Assembly (NCBI GenBank): GCA_964019155.1
Contig: OZ025244.1
Span: 53,385,161-53,449,160, forward strand
From: Osedax fenrisi
Lineage: Eukaryota; Annelida; Polychaeta; Sabellida; Siboglinidae
Direction of reading: 5' to 3'
Length of the DNA stretch: 64,000 nt
This document shows positions 38,169-48,600 of this stretch, in pieces (position 1 is the first letter of the stretch; every line of letters starts with the position of its first letter). Under the pieces are notes generated by a model. That model made no database searches. It saw only the letters and a list, made by a program, of their open reading frames with translations, and had not been told where the DNA came from. Position numbers and translations under genes: made by a program.

Positions 38169-38171
<3 letters not shown>

Positions 38172-38214
<43 letters not shown>

Positions 38215-38560
38215 TTTCTATATATAGAAAATACATACGAATGTGTTTGTGAGAGTATATATATTTATACATTTAAATTATATTATATTAAATTATTCGT
38301 AACACCAATTATTTAGGGTTACGCCTATAAACAATAATCATGGAAATGGAACAAATCAGGAAGGGTATGTTATATAGTATATATATATATACGAATGTGT
38401 ATGTGAGTGTGTGTATTTATTTATTTAAATGATAATATTTAATTTATTCGTAACATCAATTATTTAGGGTTACGCCTATAAATAATAATACTGGAAAGAG
38501 AAAAACTAAGAAAGGGTATGTTATATATTATATATATATATAAATATAATAAAGACACTT
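38172..38560. repeat. (TA)n and a 150-bp tandem duplication
   Basis: AATTATTTAGGGTTACGCCT occurs at about 38307 and 38458 inside matching segments ending AGGGTATGTTATATA and starting ACGAATGTGT. Units lie at about 38230-38380 and 38386-38535. Confidence 0.75.
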
Positions 38561-39578
38561 GTAAATTATATGCCTGTTTATCAATAATATATTATGTTCA
38601 GATGTAATAGTAAACATGGAGGAGGTTAATGTATTTCTCTACTAGATACAATATATACAGTAATGAATCATACTATTCATTCATTTCGCTTGAACATTTA
38701 TAACCTCAATTCATTTATAGCAATTAATAATTATTTATATTTTATTTATAGACTAATCTAAATAATTCTATATAAGTATATTATATAGTATATAGTATAT
38801 ATTATATACTATATACTATATAATATACATTATATTGTTTATTAAACATATTTACTTACAGTAATATGAACGACTTATTTGACTAATTATACTACGAGCA
38901 TGATTATAATATTTCATGTAACGTTTAATATAGCTAGTCGAGCATCTATTTTGAATACTAATAATATCTTATTAGGTCACTTTTTAATTTTTTGTAATAT
39001 TTAAGGTTAATGTGATTTCACATAGCATCTATAATAGTAATATTCTAAAGTAATAGTCTGCTGTAATTAATATGTTTACAGAAAGTAATACTCACGATTA
39101 GTAAACATTCCTAATAATTTAGATGTATGCTTACCTATATAAGTAATACTTATACTGAATATATCACTAGATGATATACACTGTTTCGCATTATTATTCG
39201 TTAGATAATTTTGTTTTCCCCTAATAGTTGTTTAAATATATATATAATAAATGTGTTTAAATAATACTGTATTTATTACTGTTTGTATTTTGTATACACG
39301 TATATAGTACATATCCTATTTTAATTAAAAATAGTATACTATTAAATATATATATATATACTATGTTTTTCTATCCTTTCATTTCCTATGATAATTTTAT
39401 TTCTATATATTTGTATACATATAAAACTTAAATAATAATATATTATAATTGTTCTTAAATAACTACAAAATGATAACCCATTAATAACTAAACAATTGAA
39501 TAGAAAAAATAAAGTTAAGCCGTTTAAATCTAGAGTAGAGCCTGTCGTAAATTGGTTATTTAATTCATGTATAATTAT

Positions 39579-39626
<48 letters not shown>

Positions 39627-40209
39627 CTGTGTGTGCATTATTCGTTTCCAGTAAAATAGGTTGTCTATGAAATAAATTAATTTGTAAATATGTATGAAAT
39701 ATAAATTAAATTTAAATATTATTAGTATAGAGTTTCAAATATTATCACGAAATATAAAATGATATGCTTTACGAAAGACATTTCAACAATAGTAATCCAT
39801 ATTCTAGTCAGTGACTTATCACGAGCCAACCTATGTGGTTATCGATATATTAAGGTAACTTCACCGATCTTTAAGGGTGATCATAGGACAACAATTTTGT
39901 TTGGATAAATATTAAAATTATAATAATATATGTTATATTATACTATATAAATATCAGATATTTTTGTGAGTAATTTTTGACAAGGACAAGGGAGTCTATT
40001 AAAGTTACGTAAAATGAAAAAAAAACAAAAATAATATGAAAAAAATAACAACAATATCAAATATGAAAAAATAATGACTAATATATGTTAAATATATATA
40101 TATGAATCAGATAGAGTGTAAACACTCAGGAAAACACAAAAGCAAAGCTTGACTAGATATTTTCCCACTCAACTTGATAACAGCATTACAAGAATAACAA
40201 TAAATAAAA
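38561..40209. other. AT-rich DNA with TATATAGTATA palindromes near 38778-38827 and (TA)/(TG) at 39583-39626
   Basis: No coding frame was recognised. The 98-codon minus frame at 39342-39638 is AT-driven and runs into the microsatellite; I see no family in it. Confidence 0.5.
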
Positions 40210-40440
40210 AAATATAAGTAAATTATAAATTGACAATAACTTATTTTAAAATTTCAATTTTGTATATCATTAGAACTATAATTTTGTATATATATATACT
40301 ATTTTATATATTATTAAAGTGATTTAAAAACATATAAGAAAATTATAAAATGATAATAACTTATTTTAAAATTTCAATTTTGTATATAATTATAAATATG
40401 ATTTTGTATATATATACTATTGTATATATTATTAAAGTTA
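40210..40440. repeat. Tandem duplication of about 115 bp
   Basis: AATAACTTATTTTAAAATTT followed by CAATTTTGTATAT and ending TATATTATTAAAGT occurs twice, at about 40240 and 40352. Differences are few. Confidence 0.8.
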
Positions 40441-41601
40441 TTTGATTTGTAAATGTGATTCGTGTAAATGAAAATCGTGCTGAATAAATAAATACGTAAG
40501 TATATACTTGAACATTGTTATCAAGGAGAGGTCATCATTTTCAGTTAAATACAAAATAAAATATAATAAATAATAAAAGTATATATAAATAAAATATATA
40601 AATGTATACAATATATATATATTAAAAGATGAAAAATATATAAAACAAATGTTATATATATATATATATATATATAAAGTATAATAAATTAAATAACAAA
40701 TTGTATCTAAGTATTAAGTATTACAAATATTAAAAAAAAATAAAAATAAATAAATAAAATAGGCGATGAACATCCAACATTGTTTAATGTTTAAATGTTT
40801 ATTTTAATGAAACCAACGATTAAAAAAATAATGATAACATATTGATTAATAATAATACTACAAAATTATATTGAAGAAAAAAAATAAATTCATAAAATTA
40901 TTGACGTAAAAAAGTTTACTATTTTATTCCTAAATAGCAACTCAAATTCAATACACCTTTTTATAGGGATTATTTTGTATATAGTTATAAAAATTCTTGG
41001 ATATTTCCGGGTACTTTTTTTTTAATTGTATTCTTTAGATTTTTATTTTATTAATATAAAATAAGTAACGTGTTAAAATGTGATCAACAAATATTCATTT
41101 TATAATGAATAATTATAGGTTCAAAATCCTAATTTGTAATAATTTATTTTATATAAATATTAAATTATATTTCTTACTACATGTTAAACTTCACAGTCCT
41201 CAGCATTACTTAAAACTTAACTTTTAAAAAATGTGTGTGATTTATTTTTAAGGCATATCTAACAAGAAAAACAATATAAATGATAATATGTTAACTTTTA
41301 ATATCCAATGATATACCTTACTGATTACAACAGATATATTAAAAATTAGTCTCGTAACTAGAATTTTTAATATTTAATCTGTCTTATATCTGGGGATACG
41401 ATAATATACCAGTATTTACTTATTTCATTAAGTTATACAAAGTAATTGTCATATACATTTATATACACACACATATAAATATATATATATATTATGATTA
41501 ATATAATAATTGAATTAGATATTATTTAATATAATAAGGTTATTATAGTACGAGTTATTTATTTATATATATATATGTATTTATGTGAGCAAATGTATTA
41601 T

Positions 41602-41645
<44 letters not shown>

Positions 41646-42281
41646 TCTTATATGTTACTATATTATATATAATACTTTATTTTGAAATAATAATAATAAT
41701 AACAATGAAAATAATTAATTAAATATAACCCTAAAAGTGATAGATCTCAAAAGAAAATTAAAGAATCTACATCTATTATCGAAATTCACGAAGACGAAAA
41801 TTGAAACTAAAAATAATAATATATTATTCTGTTCACAAATATATTTCCTAAATATTATACTGAATAAAAAAAATTAAAATATATATATTTATCTATTTAA
41901 AAAAATATATTATACTACTAGTATTATATATTATGTTTAAAATGTATATTATTATATATTCAATCTACTTATATATAACAAATATAATATACTACTAGTA
42001 TAATATAGTATGTTTAAAATTGTTATATATTCAATCAACTTTATATTTATGTATTTTAATTATTCACTGTTTTTCTCTATTCAAGTGTTATTTTTAAGTA
42101 TTCAATTAATTAATTATTATTTATTATACTTTAATTTATATACATTATCTATTTATATCCAATAGAATTATTATACATTTTAGTTGACCCTTATATATTA
42201 TCACTTAGAACAATAATTATATATAAACTAATCGTGGATACATTCCCTATATGTTTGATTAGTTATAATTTTATACTAATA

Positions 42282-42282
<1 letters not shown>
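40441..42282. other. AT-rich DNA with small duplications and (TA)n at 41606-41643
   Basis: A roughly 80-bp block with ATACTACTAGTATTATA and TATGTTTAAAAT is present twice at 41915-42045. No gene was seen. Confidence 0.5.
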
Positions 42283-42636
<354 letters not shown>

Positions 42637-42882
42637 GAATTTTATTCATGATAATTCATAAATATAAATATTAAAGTATACAGTAAACATTTAAATTAAC
42701 AATAGGAAATAAGTAATTTAATAAAATTAATATATATAAAATAAATATCAAACATTCGCAATACATAAGATTAAAATAAAATTAGATAATATTTACATGA
42801 TATATCTTATATAAAGATATTGAATTTACGAATTACATGGAACGGTTACATGCTATAAGATAATAATAAAAATGACAATAAA

Positions 42883-43380
42883 TTAAGTAATAGATCGCAT
42901 AATAGATAAATATCTATTAAAATTAATTTTATTTATACGAGATTTGAAACAGTTCAAGGATGGAGAATGAACTGTTTCATAATCAAGATTGTTCCATATA
43001 TTTATGATACGATTATTTAGGTAATTCATGTGAACATTTGTTCGTGACTTACTAGCCAGGATTTTTAAGTCATGGCCAAGTGTTCTATAATTTGTCTTGG
43101 TAACATATAATATATCAGAGTAATCAACTTTGCATAGATTATTTACTAGCTTGAATATCATAATCAGGTCTTTGTGCATACGCCGTAGTTCAAGAGATTT
43201 GATTCCAAGGTATTTTAGACGTTCATTATAAGTAGTATATTGTAGTTTGCAAGTACCAAATAGCCTCCTTGTGAACAATCTCTGAACATGTTCGAGCTTG
43301 TCGGTTAGTCCATTGTAACGTCTTGCTTTAAGACCAGGATTCCAAACAGTTGTGGCAAACTCTAATTTAGACCGAGCATA
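42883..43380 (-). pseudogene. LINE copy 1 ORF2, C-terminal domain (separated part)
   Basis: About 165 residues starting at TYARSKLEFATTVWNPGL, the conserved block that follows the reverse transcriptase thumb in CR1/L2-group elements. Next come LEHVQRLFTRRLFG, YNERLKYLGIKSLELRR and HKDLIMIFKLVNN. The frame ends at 42883 and belongs to the protein part that ends at 45206. The two were separated by the LTR element at a TTACT (minus strand) target. The extra start codons seen before this frame lie inside the LTR. Confidence 0.9.
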
Positions 43381-43385
43381 AGTAA
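43381..43385. repeat. Target site duplication, left (AGTAA)
   Basis: AGTAA immediately precedes the 5' LTR and is repeated at 45201-45205 immediately after the 3' LTR. A 5-bp duplication is typical of LTR retrotransposon integrases. Confidence 0.95.
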
Positions 43386-43878
43386 TGTTATATAATGTAT
43401 ATGCATACATCTATATATGTACGAATATCCCTATATATATATCTTATATTCTTATAATGGATTATTCCGTACCGCGAGCATAATGGAACGTTCCATATCT
43501 AGCTAACGAACTAGATATCGGACGTCCCATTATGTAATATATTTACCGTCTGGCTAATTAGGTCGACGCCCGCACTGCGTGCGTGAGCTCCCTGATTGGC
43601 TAAGGGAACGTGCATCACGCGATACGGTGCACCTGTCTGCACTTGAGCATACCGCCCCATCCCACTACCACGATTGAATATCCCCCCCTTGTCGGCGTCC
43701 TCGTCACGCCCTCCCATCCCACGTATCTCCCCCCTTGTCGGCGTACTCGTCACGCCCTCACATTCCCACGTATCTCCCCCTTGTCGGCGTACTCGCCACG
43801 CCCCCCCTCATGCCTACATATATACCTAATAAATATGCCAACCCCCAAAAACCGTCTTACTTATTCAACCACATAACA
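43386..43878 (+). repeat. 5' LTR
   Basis: The LTR is bounded by TGTTAT..ATAACA. It holds a 56-base hairpin (43479-43534), a GC-rich region with three CTTGTCGGCGT(A/C)CTCGTCACGCC units (about 43685-43800), a TATA-like TACATATATA at about 43816 and an AATAAA at 43828-43833. Outside the GC-rich repeat it differs from the 3' LTR at only about six single bases and one TA unit, which suggests a fairly recent insertion. The AATAAA would place the RNA end close to the LTR end. Confidence 0.92.
43479..43534 (+). promoter_or_regulatory. LTR hairpin with GGAACGTTCC and GGACGTCC arms
   Basis: Two 24-base arms, CATAATGGAACGTTCCATAT and on, and its near reverse complement, enclose CTAACGAA. Each arm also holds its own palindrome: GGAACGTTCC on the left and GGACGTCC on the right. 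GAACGTTC fits the GAA-nn-TTC layout of heat-shock elements, and GACGTC fits a CRE/ATF half-site pair. Regulatory function is inference. The same structure is in the 3' LTR at 44790-44845. Confidence 0.6.
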
Positions 43879-43896
43879 TGGTGGCAGTTGTCTAAG
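43879..43896 (+). promoter_or_regulatory. Putative primer binding site
   Basis: TGGTGGCAGTTGTCTAAG starts at the base right after the 5' LTR. TGG is the complement of a tRNA CCA end, as in most LTR elements. The priming tRNA cannot be named from this alone. Confidence 0.7.
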
Positions 43897-43986
43897 TGAA
43901 AGATCCCACTCCCTACTAATAACACTTTTCCTTGTCACGTCAACCCACGCGAGCACGTCAAGTACCGTCAACTCCACGTCCTAAAT

Positions 43987-44817
43987 ATGACGACACCAAC
44001 GTTTAACCTAGAAGCAGAAGATATCCAAAAGGAAGCAAGACGCTTCAAATATACCTGCGCCCTAGTACTAAAATCACCACTGTACAATGCATTATCGGAA
44101 GAAGAAATACTAGTCTCAATCCTGATATGGCTCGGTGTAGAGTTCTACGATGACTACAACGAATACGAGATGTGGAAAACACCGCTAGAAACTTTCTGGA
44201 GGTTATTTACGGCAAAATACATAGATAATTTACCATACCTCACGTATGAATTTGACATATGTGCTAATATCAAGTATATCACGACCTCTGTGACGCCCCA
44301 GCCGTCACCCACGACCTCTGTGACGCCCCAGCCGCCACCCACTACCTCCGTGACGCCCCTGCCGTCACCCACGACCTCTGTGACGCCCCAGCCGCCACCC
44401 ACTACCTCCGTGACGCCCCTGTCGTCATCCGCGACCTCTGTGACGCCCCAGCCGTCACCCACGACCTCAGTGACGCCCCATCCGTCACCCACGACCTCCG
44501 TGACGCTCCAGCCGTCACCCACGCCCTCTGTAATACCCTCGCAGCCATACACAACGCATGTATTACCACCCCCATGGCCGCCCCCTAGGTATTACCCATC
44601 TTCATTACGGGAGAAGAGGGAATGGCCGCCTCCAATACCTACATTATATACTCCCGACCTACTATCCTTTCTCCAAACGTGCGAGAAGAAGGGATGTTAT
44701 ATAATGTATATGCATACATCTATATATGTACGAATATCCCTATATATATATATCTTATATTCTTATAATGGATTATTCCGTACCGCGAGCATAATGGAAC
44801 GTTCCATATCTAGCTAA
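43987..44817 (+). CDS. Single ORF of the LTR element, proline-rich, gag-like by position
   Basis: The frame has 276 codons with an ATG 108 bases after the 5' LTR, where gag normally starts. Residues 1-95 form a mixed, partly helical domain (runs EEILVSILIWLGVEF and PLETFWRLFTAKYIDNLPYL). Residues 99-178 are eight copies of a ten-residue unit, TTSVTPQPSP and variants (30-bp DNA repeat, 44281-44520), followed by a proline-rich stretch (VLPPPWPPPRYY). The last 41 codons lie inside the 3' LTR and end at 44817. No CCHC zinc knuckle, protease or polymerase motif is present. I do not recognise the N-terminal domain. It may be a capsid-like protein that works with enzymes from another element, or a captured host sequence. 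Confidence 0.75.
   Translation: MTTPTFNLEAEDIQKEARRFKYTCALVLKSPLYNALSEEEILVSILIWLGVEFYDDYNEYEMWKTPLETFWRLFTAKYIDNLPYLTYEFDICANIKYITTSVTPQPSPTTSVTPQPPPTTSVTPLPSPTTSVTPQPPPTTSVTPLSSSATSVTPQPSPTTSVTPHPSPTTSVTLQPSPTPSVIPSQPYTTHVLPPPWPPPRYYPSSLREKREWPPPIPTLYTPDLLSFLQTCEKKGCYIMYMHTSIYVRISLYIYILYSYNGLFRTASIMERSISS
44281..44530 (+). repeat. 30-bp in-frame coding repeat
   Basis: Eight exact-length units of the ACGACCTCTGTGACGCCCCA type plus CCGTCACCC, and a ninth broken one, keep the reading frame. Most differences are single bases, several of them changing P/S or Q/L/H. Confidence 0.95.
44679..44694 (+). promoter_or_regulatory. Polypurine tract
   Basis: GAGAAGAAGGGA (44683-44694), preceded by GTGC, directly abuts the 3' LTR start. 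It would prime plus-strand DNA synthesis. Confidence 0.8.
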
Positions 44818-45200
44818 CGAACTAGATATCGGACGTCCCATTATGTAATATGTTTACCGTCTGGCTAATTAGGTCGACACCCGCACTGCGTGCGTGAGCT
44901 CCCTGATTGGCTAAGGGAACGTGCATCACGCGATACGGTGCACCTGTCTGCACTTGGGCATACCGCCCCGTCCCACTACCACGCTTGAATATCCCCCCCT
45001 TGTCGGCGTCCTCGTCACGCTTCCCCATTTCCCACGTATCTCCCCCCCCCCTTAGTCGGCGTCCTCGTCACGCCCTACCATCCCACGTATCTCCCCCCTT
45101 GTCGGCGTACTCGCCACGCCCCCCCCCCCTCATGCCTACATATATACCTAATAAATATGCCAACCCCCAAAAACCGTCTTACTTATTCAACCACATAACA
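44695..45200 (+). repeat. 3' LTR
   Basis: It has the same borders as the 5' LTR. It is 13 bp longer because of longer C runs in the GC-rich repeat and one extra TA unit. Single-base differences include G for A in TAATATGTTTACC and C for A in CCACGCTTG. The end of the internal ORF lies in its first 123 bases. Confidence 0.92.
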
Positions 45201-45205
45201 AGTAA
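45201..45205. repeat. Target site duplication, right (AGTAA)
   Basis: Matches 43381-43385 exactly. The LINE sequence continues from here. Confidence 0.95.
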
Positions 45206-46800
45206 TATAAGCTTTTAAAAGCATTGAAACATCGCTGGTTATAGAGCATCTAAATAAATTATTAATAGTCATTAGAGCACCTCTACAACACTCTATTATA
45301 TGCTTATCAAAATACAAATAATTATCAAATATTATACCTAGATCTTTATTTGATATGCAGTCATTAATAAGTTTACTTTCTATATAATATGTTGGTATTA
45401 CACTACTATTTAATGACATTAGATTAGTTTTATTTGGTGATATATCAAGTTGCCAGTTTTTGCTCCATGATAGAAATGAGTTAATTGCTAATTGCATCAG
45501 TTTTCTATCCGATAGGTTATTAGATTGTAGATGTATTTTAGTGTCATCTGCAAATAAATCTATTTTAATTTTATCAGAGAATATATTAGTTATATCATTA
45601 ATAAAAATTATGAAAAGTAAAGGTCCAATAACTGAACCTTGGGGCACACCTGATAGTACATTTTTGAACTTGGAATACGAGTGATTTATTTTTACAGATT
45701 GTTTCCTATTGGTTAGGAAACATTCTATCCATTTTAATATATTACCAGCTATACCTATATCTTTTAATTTTATTAATAGTTTTATATGCGATACTTTATC
45801 AAACACTTTTTAAATCAAAATAAACAATATCAATATATTTGTTATCATTTATGGCAGAGGTCCATTTATTTAGGCACGCCAATAATTGTAACTCTACTGA
45901 CTTACCACTCATAAAACCAAATTGATGTTTTGATAAAAGTGAGTTTTTCAGTAGAAATAATTTAATGTGTTTTGTAATTAATCGTTCAAATACTCTTGAT
46001 ATAATACTAGTTATAGAAATTGGTCTATAATTTTCTCTTCTAGAGGGATCACCTTTCTTAAAAATCGGTGTTATAAAACTATATTTCCATTTTATAGGAC
46101 ATGAACCATTTTCAATAGATTTGTTAAATATTATAGATAATGGTAATGCTAAATCATATGAAAATTTTTGTAAAATATAAGATGGTATTTCATCTGGCGG
46201 AATTGTACATGATTTAGAAAGTTTACATAAGCATATTCTAACCATTTCTCTAGTGAATATAATATCATTTATAGTTTTTTCTGTTTTTAGTGTATGCTCT
46301 GGAATTATACCATTATCATTTGTAAATATTGATGTGAATTGATCATTCAATAGTACAGCTTTATCATAATCAAGTGACGCATATGAATTATCATCTTTAA
46401 TTAATGGAGATATTCCATTGTGAAATGATAATCTCGAATTAACATACTTATAGAACAAAGATTTATTATTAGAATTAATAACCTTGTACTCTCTCTGCAA
46501 GACATAATTTTGAATATTAGAATGTAGAAGTGATTGTGAGTTTCTCCATTTGTTATTATGAATAGTTGACTTATTCCTATTTTTGAAATTTCTTAAACAT
46601 TTTGATTGAACAGAGTGTATATATTTGGGGTATTTATGTGCATTGGTAGACAATTGTGACATTGGAACAGTTTTACTAAATATATCTAACATAGTTGAGT
46701 AAAAAATATTTATAGTTTCATCGATATCTTTACCATATGATAATATATTTTCCCATTGTGTATTTTTTAATAATGAATACATTAAAATAAAATTTGCTTT
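45206..46800 (-). pseudogene. LINE copy 1 ORF2, reverse transcriptase domain
   Basis: The catalytic blocks appear in order: KKGDPSRRENYRPISITSI (about 46010-46070), QFGFMSGKSVELQLL, motif A region IDIVYFDLKSVFDKVSH with a frameshift at about 45800, motif B SGVPQGSVIGPLLFIIFIND (45590-45650), motif C LFADDTKIH (45530-45560) and DLGIIFD. The frame is broken at about 46800, between endonuclease and reverse transcriptase, and again inside motif A. The domain ends LLKAYIT at 45206, where the LTR element was inserted. The intact YADD-type FADD and motif A aspartate show that the family is reverse-transcriptase competent in principle. Confidence 0.92.
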
Positions 46801-46802
46801 TT

Positions 46803-47555
46803 TTAAATTTGGTAGTATTGGTTTACGGAATGTGTGGACATGGATAAAATATTGAAAGAAAAAGAAAAGTGATCGCTAATATGTTTATTTATACCAAATT
46901 TGGGTTCTTTTGAAATATTAGATAATAAAAGTGAATCATTGGTAAAAAGTAAGTCGAGTATATTAGTTAGTCTAGTTGGAAAAGTTATATATTGTAAAAG
47001 AGAATTTTCTGTGATGCATTCAATAAACTTATTATAACTCATTGGGTAGTTTGGACAAGATACAGTTTCCCAATTAATTAAGGGTAAATTAAAGTCTCCT
47101 AATAATTTACTAGGATAGTGAGTATTACATAAATATGATATTAAATCACATATTCCCTGGTGATTAGCTATATCTGTTGATGGTGGTCTATAAATACAAA
47201 TTATTCTTGTTTTTTGTGTGTTACTAAAATCAATATCTAAACATATGTATTCTATATTAAGATGCGTAGAATAAAATATTCTAATAGGGTTTAAATAGTT
47301 TTTACAGATTATAAGTATACCTCCTGCATGAATATTTCTGTCTAGTCTAAATAATGTGTACCCTTTACTATTGAAAAGCAAAAGTGCACTAACATCACTT
47401 AAATTTAAATAAGTTTCGACCAAGCATATCAAAGAATATTTATCACACGTTAATAACATTTCTAAGTAAGCTAATTTATTCCTAATACTATTACAGTTAG
47501 AGAAATATACTCGGTTTTTATATGTCAAATGATTATTATTATTACCTTCATTATG
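46803..47555 (-). pseudogene. LINE copy 1 ORF2, AP-type endonuclease domain
   Basis: The domain has the expected order: SNCNSIRNKL (Asn), CLVETYL (Glu), AGGILIICK, ICIYRPPS, LLGDFNLPLINW (Asp/Asn), LDLLFTN and ISDHFSF (Asp-His). This nicks target DNA in CR1/L2-group LINEs. The frame continues directly from ORF1: the only barrier is the ORF1 TGA at 47556-47558. There is no ATG between that stop and the first endonuclease block; the first ATG comes about 24 residues in. It ends at a stop at 46803 caused by a one-base frameshift next to an A run. Confidence 0.9.
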
Positions 47556-48560
47556 TCATTCATTTTTAGTATGTGTACTTTTAGCACCTATATTAATATT
47601 TGAATACTTAGATTGTGTTGTAAAAGATTTTTGATAATCACTAAAAGAATCTTCCCAGTTTGAAAAATCTTTTTCAGATACTATATTGCGCCAGTCTATT
47701 TTATTATTTTTTAATTCGTGAATTTCATATTTAAATGAGTAATTATTAAAAACACATTTAAGTGTTGTATTTGATTTTATAAGATTTGCTTTAATTGCAT
47801 GTCTTAACACTTTTTTCTTCTCTAATTCAGAACTAGGTAAATATATCCTAATATATACATCATTAAATATTCGAGATTCTTTAATTTTCATTTTAGAATT
47901 CAAAATTTTATTTTTATTTAAACTAGTATCAAACTGTAATATTATTTTAGATGAATTAAAATTAAATCTCTGAGATATATTATCTAGTGATATATTAAAT
48001 ATGTCTGATATTGAATTAGAAAAAATAGAAAGATATTCTGAGTCCTCCTTACAATCAGATATTTCAGGAATATTTTCGAACACTAAGGAAAGGTCATCAT
48101 TCGATTTAATTATGTTAACTTGTGAATTTATTGATTCTATTGAACTATTGATTTTATTTAAATTTTTAAGATTATCTGATAATACACTAGCATAGGATTT
48201 ACTTGGGGATATTGACAATAATTTATCTATTTTAAATGTTAAATCATTAATAGACTTAATTGTAGACAGATTATTTGATTGTATGCATGATTTTAAATCT
48301 AACAATTGCGAGGTATTATTAACATTTTGCAAATTTACATCAATACTTGATGGTAGGTTATGTATACATTTTGTACATTTGAAGGTAAAGTGAGGTGACG
48401 ATAATATTTCTTTTGCATATTTAGGTGGATTTGAGTTTGTCCAGTGGCTAGAAAGTACCTTTGCCTTATATAGACACATATAGTGTATTTTTAACCCACA
48501 ATCACATCTAACATAATCGTCATCACAATCACCCTTGCAGGTGTCGCACTTAGTTATCAT
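47556..48560 (-). CDS. LINE copy 1 ORF1 protein with PHD-type zinc finger
   Basis: The intact 334-residue frame starts at ATG 48560. Residues 5-65 have a C-x2-C..C-x-C-x4-H-x2-C..C-x2-C pattern (CDTCKGDC, RCDCGLKIHYMC, FKCTKC), which is a PHD/RING-type zinc finger as found in ORF1 of many CR1-group elements. Residues 75-150 are Asn/Ser/Leu-rich and may form a coiled coil. From about residue 155 (DDLSLVFENIPE) to 290 there is an RNA-binding-like domain found in LINE ORF1s, with basic runs (SELEKKKVLRHAIKANLIK). The protein would package LINE RNA. It is the only uninterrupted mobile-element protein of this family here. Confidence 0.88.
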   Translation of the reverse strand: MITKCDTCKGDCDDDYVRCDCGLKIHYMCLYKAKVLSSHWTNSNPPKYAKEILSSPHFTFKCTKCIHNLPSSIDVNLQNVNNTSQLLDLKSCIQSNNLSTIKSINDLTFKIDKLLSISPSKSYASVLSDNLKNLNKINSSIESINSQVNIIKSNDDLSLVFENIPEISDCKEDSEYLSIFSNSISDIFNISLDNISQRFNFNSSKIILQFDTSLNKNKILNSKMKIKESRIFNDVYIRIYLPSSELEKKKVLRHAIKANLIKSNTTLKCVFNNYSFKYEIHELKNNKIDWRNIVSEKDFSNWEDSFSDYQKSFTTQSKYSNINIGAKSTHTKNE

Positions 48561-48600
48561 AGTTAATCAAATGATGTAATTCAATTATATCTGAGAAACA

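Larger units (their letters stand above)
32050..38171. mobile_element. hAT-like element with TAGTGTTGCAACCGGAC ends, split by a 5-kb insertion
   Basis: The left end TAGTGTTGCAACCGGACC and the right end, read on the other strand, TAGTGTTGCAACCGGACTTC match for 17 bases. Subterminal AGTATCAGTATCGTATCAG repeats follow on the left, with matching GTATCAGTC repeats on the right. The flanks are (TA)n, so an 8-bp target duplication cannot be judged. The element itself is only 32050-32318 plus 37281-38171 (about 1.16 kb), because a CCCAGTAAAC element was inserted into it. No transposase is seen. A GC-richer scrap (ACCCAACCGGGCATTGCTCAG) at about 37325 is unexplained. Confidence 0.75.
43386..45200 (+). 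mobile_element. Short non-autonomous LTR retrotransposon inserted in a LINE
   Basis: Two similar terminal repeats (493 and 506 bp) start TGTTATATAATG and end CATAACA. A primer-binding-like TGGTGGCAGTTGTC directly follows the first, and a purine tract directly precedes the second. The 816-bp interior encodes only one protein with proline-rich repeats; protease, reverse transcriptase, RNase H and integrase are all missing. Its length and content place it among small parasitic LTR elements (TRIM/LARD-like, or gag-only). It is much richer in G+C than the surroundings. The insertion into LINE ORF2 is clean, with a 5-bp duplication, so it is younger than the LINE. Confidence 0.92.
42637..48600 (-). 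mobile_element. CR1/L2-group LINE copy 1, nearly full length, with an LTR element inside
   Basis: Reading on the minus strand, the order is ORF1 (48560-47556), endonuclease (47555-46803), reverse transcriptase (46800-45206), then after the LTR insertion the C-terminal domain (43380-42883), a short 3' UTR and an (AAT)n tail. ORF2 carries two frameshifts and the insertion, so this copy is dead. Two 5'-truncated relatives lie upstream on the same strand (50270-52696 and 52912-53750). The 5' end is not defined; it could extend slightly past 48600. Confidence 0.9.

Noticed and set aside
39342..39638. 98-codon minus-strand frame
   Set aside because: It starts in TG/TA microsatellite DNA and shows no family signature.
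43511..43876. Open frames inside the LTRs on both strands
   Set aside because: They come from the GC-rich tandem repeat in the LTR and appear in both LTR copies; no protein logic.
44154..44552. 132-codon minus-strand frame in the LTR element
   Set aside because: It is the antisense of the 30-bp coding repeat; the plus strand has the position and start expected for the element's protein.
45460..45684. 74-codon plus-strand frame
   Set aside because: It is antisense to the LINE reverse transcriptase, which has all its motifs on the minus strand.
48001..48195. 64-codon plus-strand frame
   Set aside because: Antisense shadow of the LINE ORF1.
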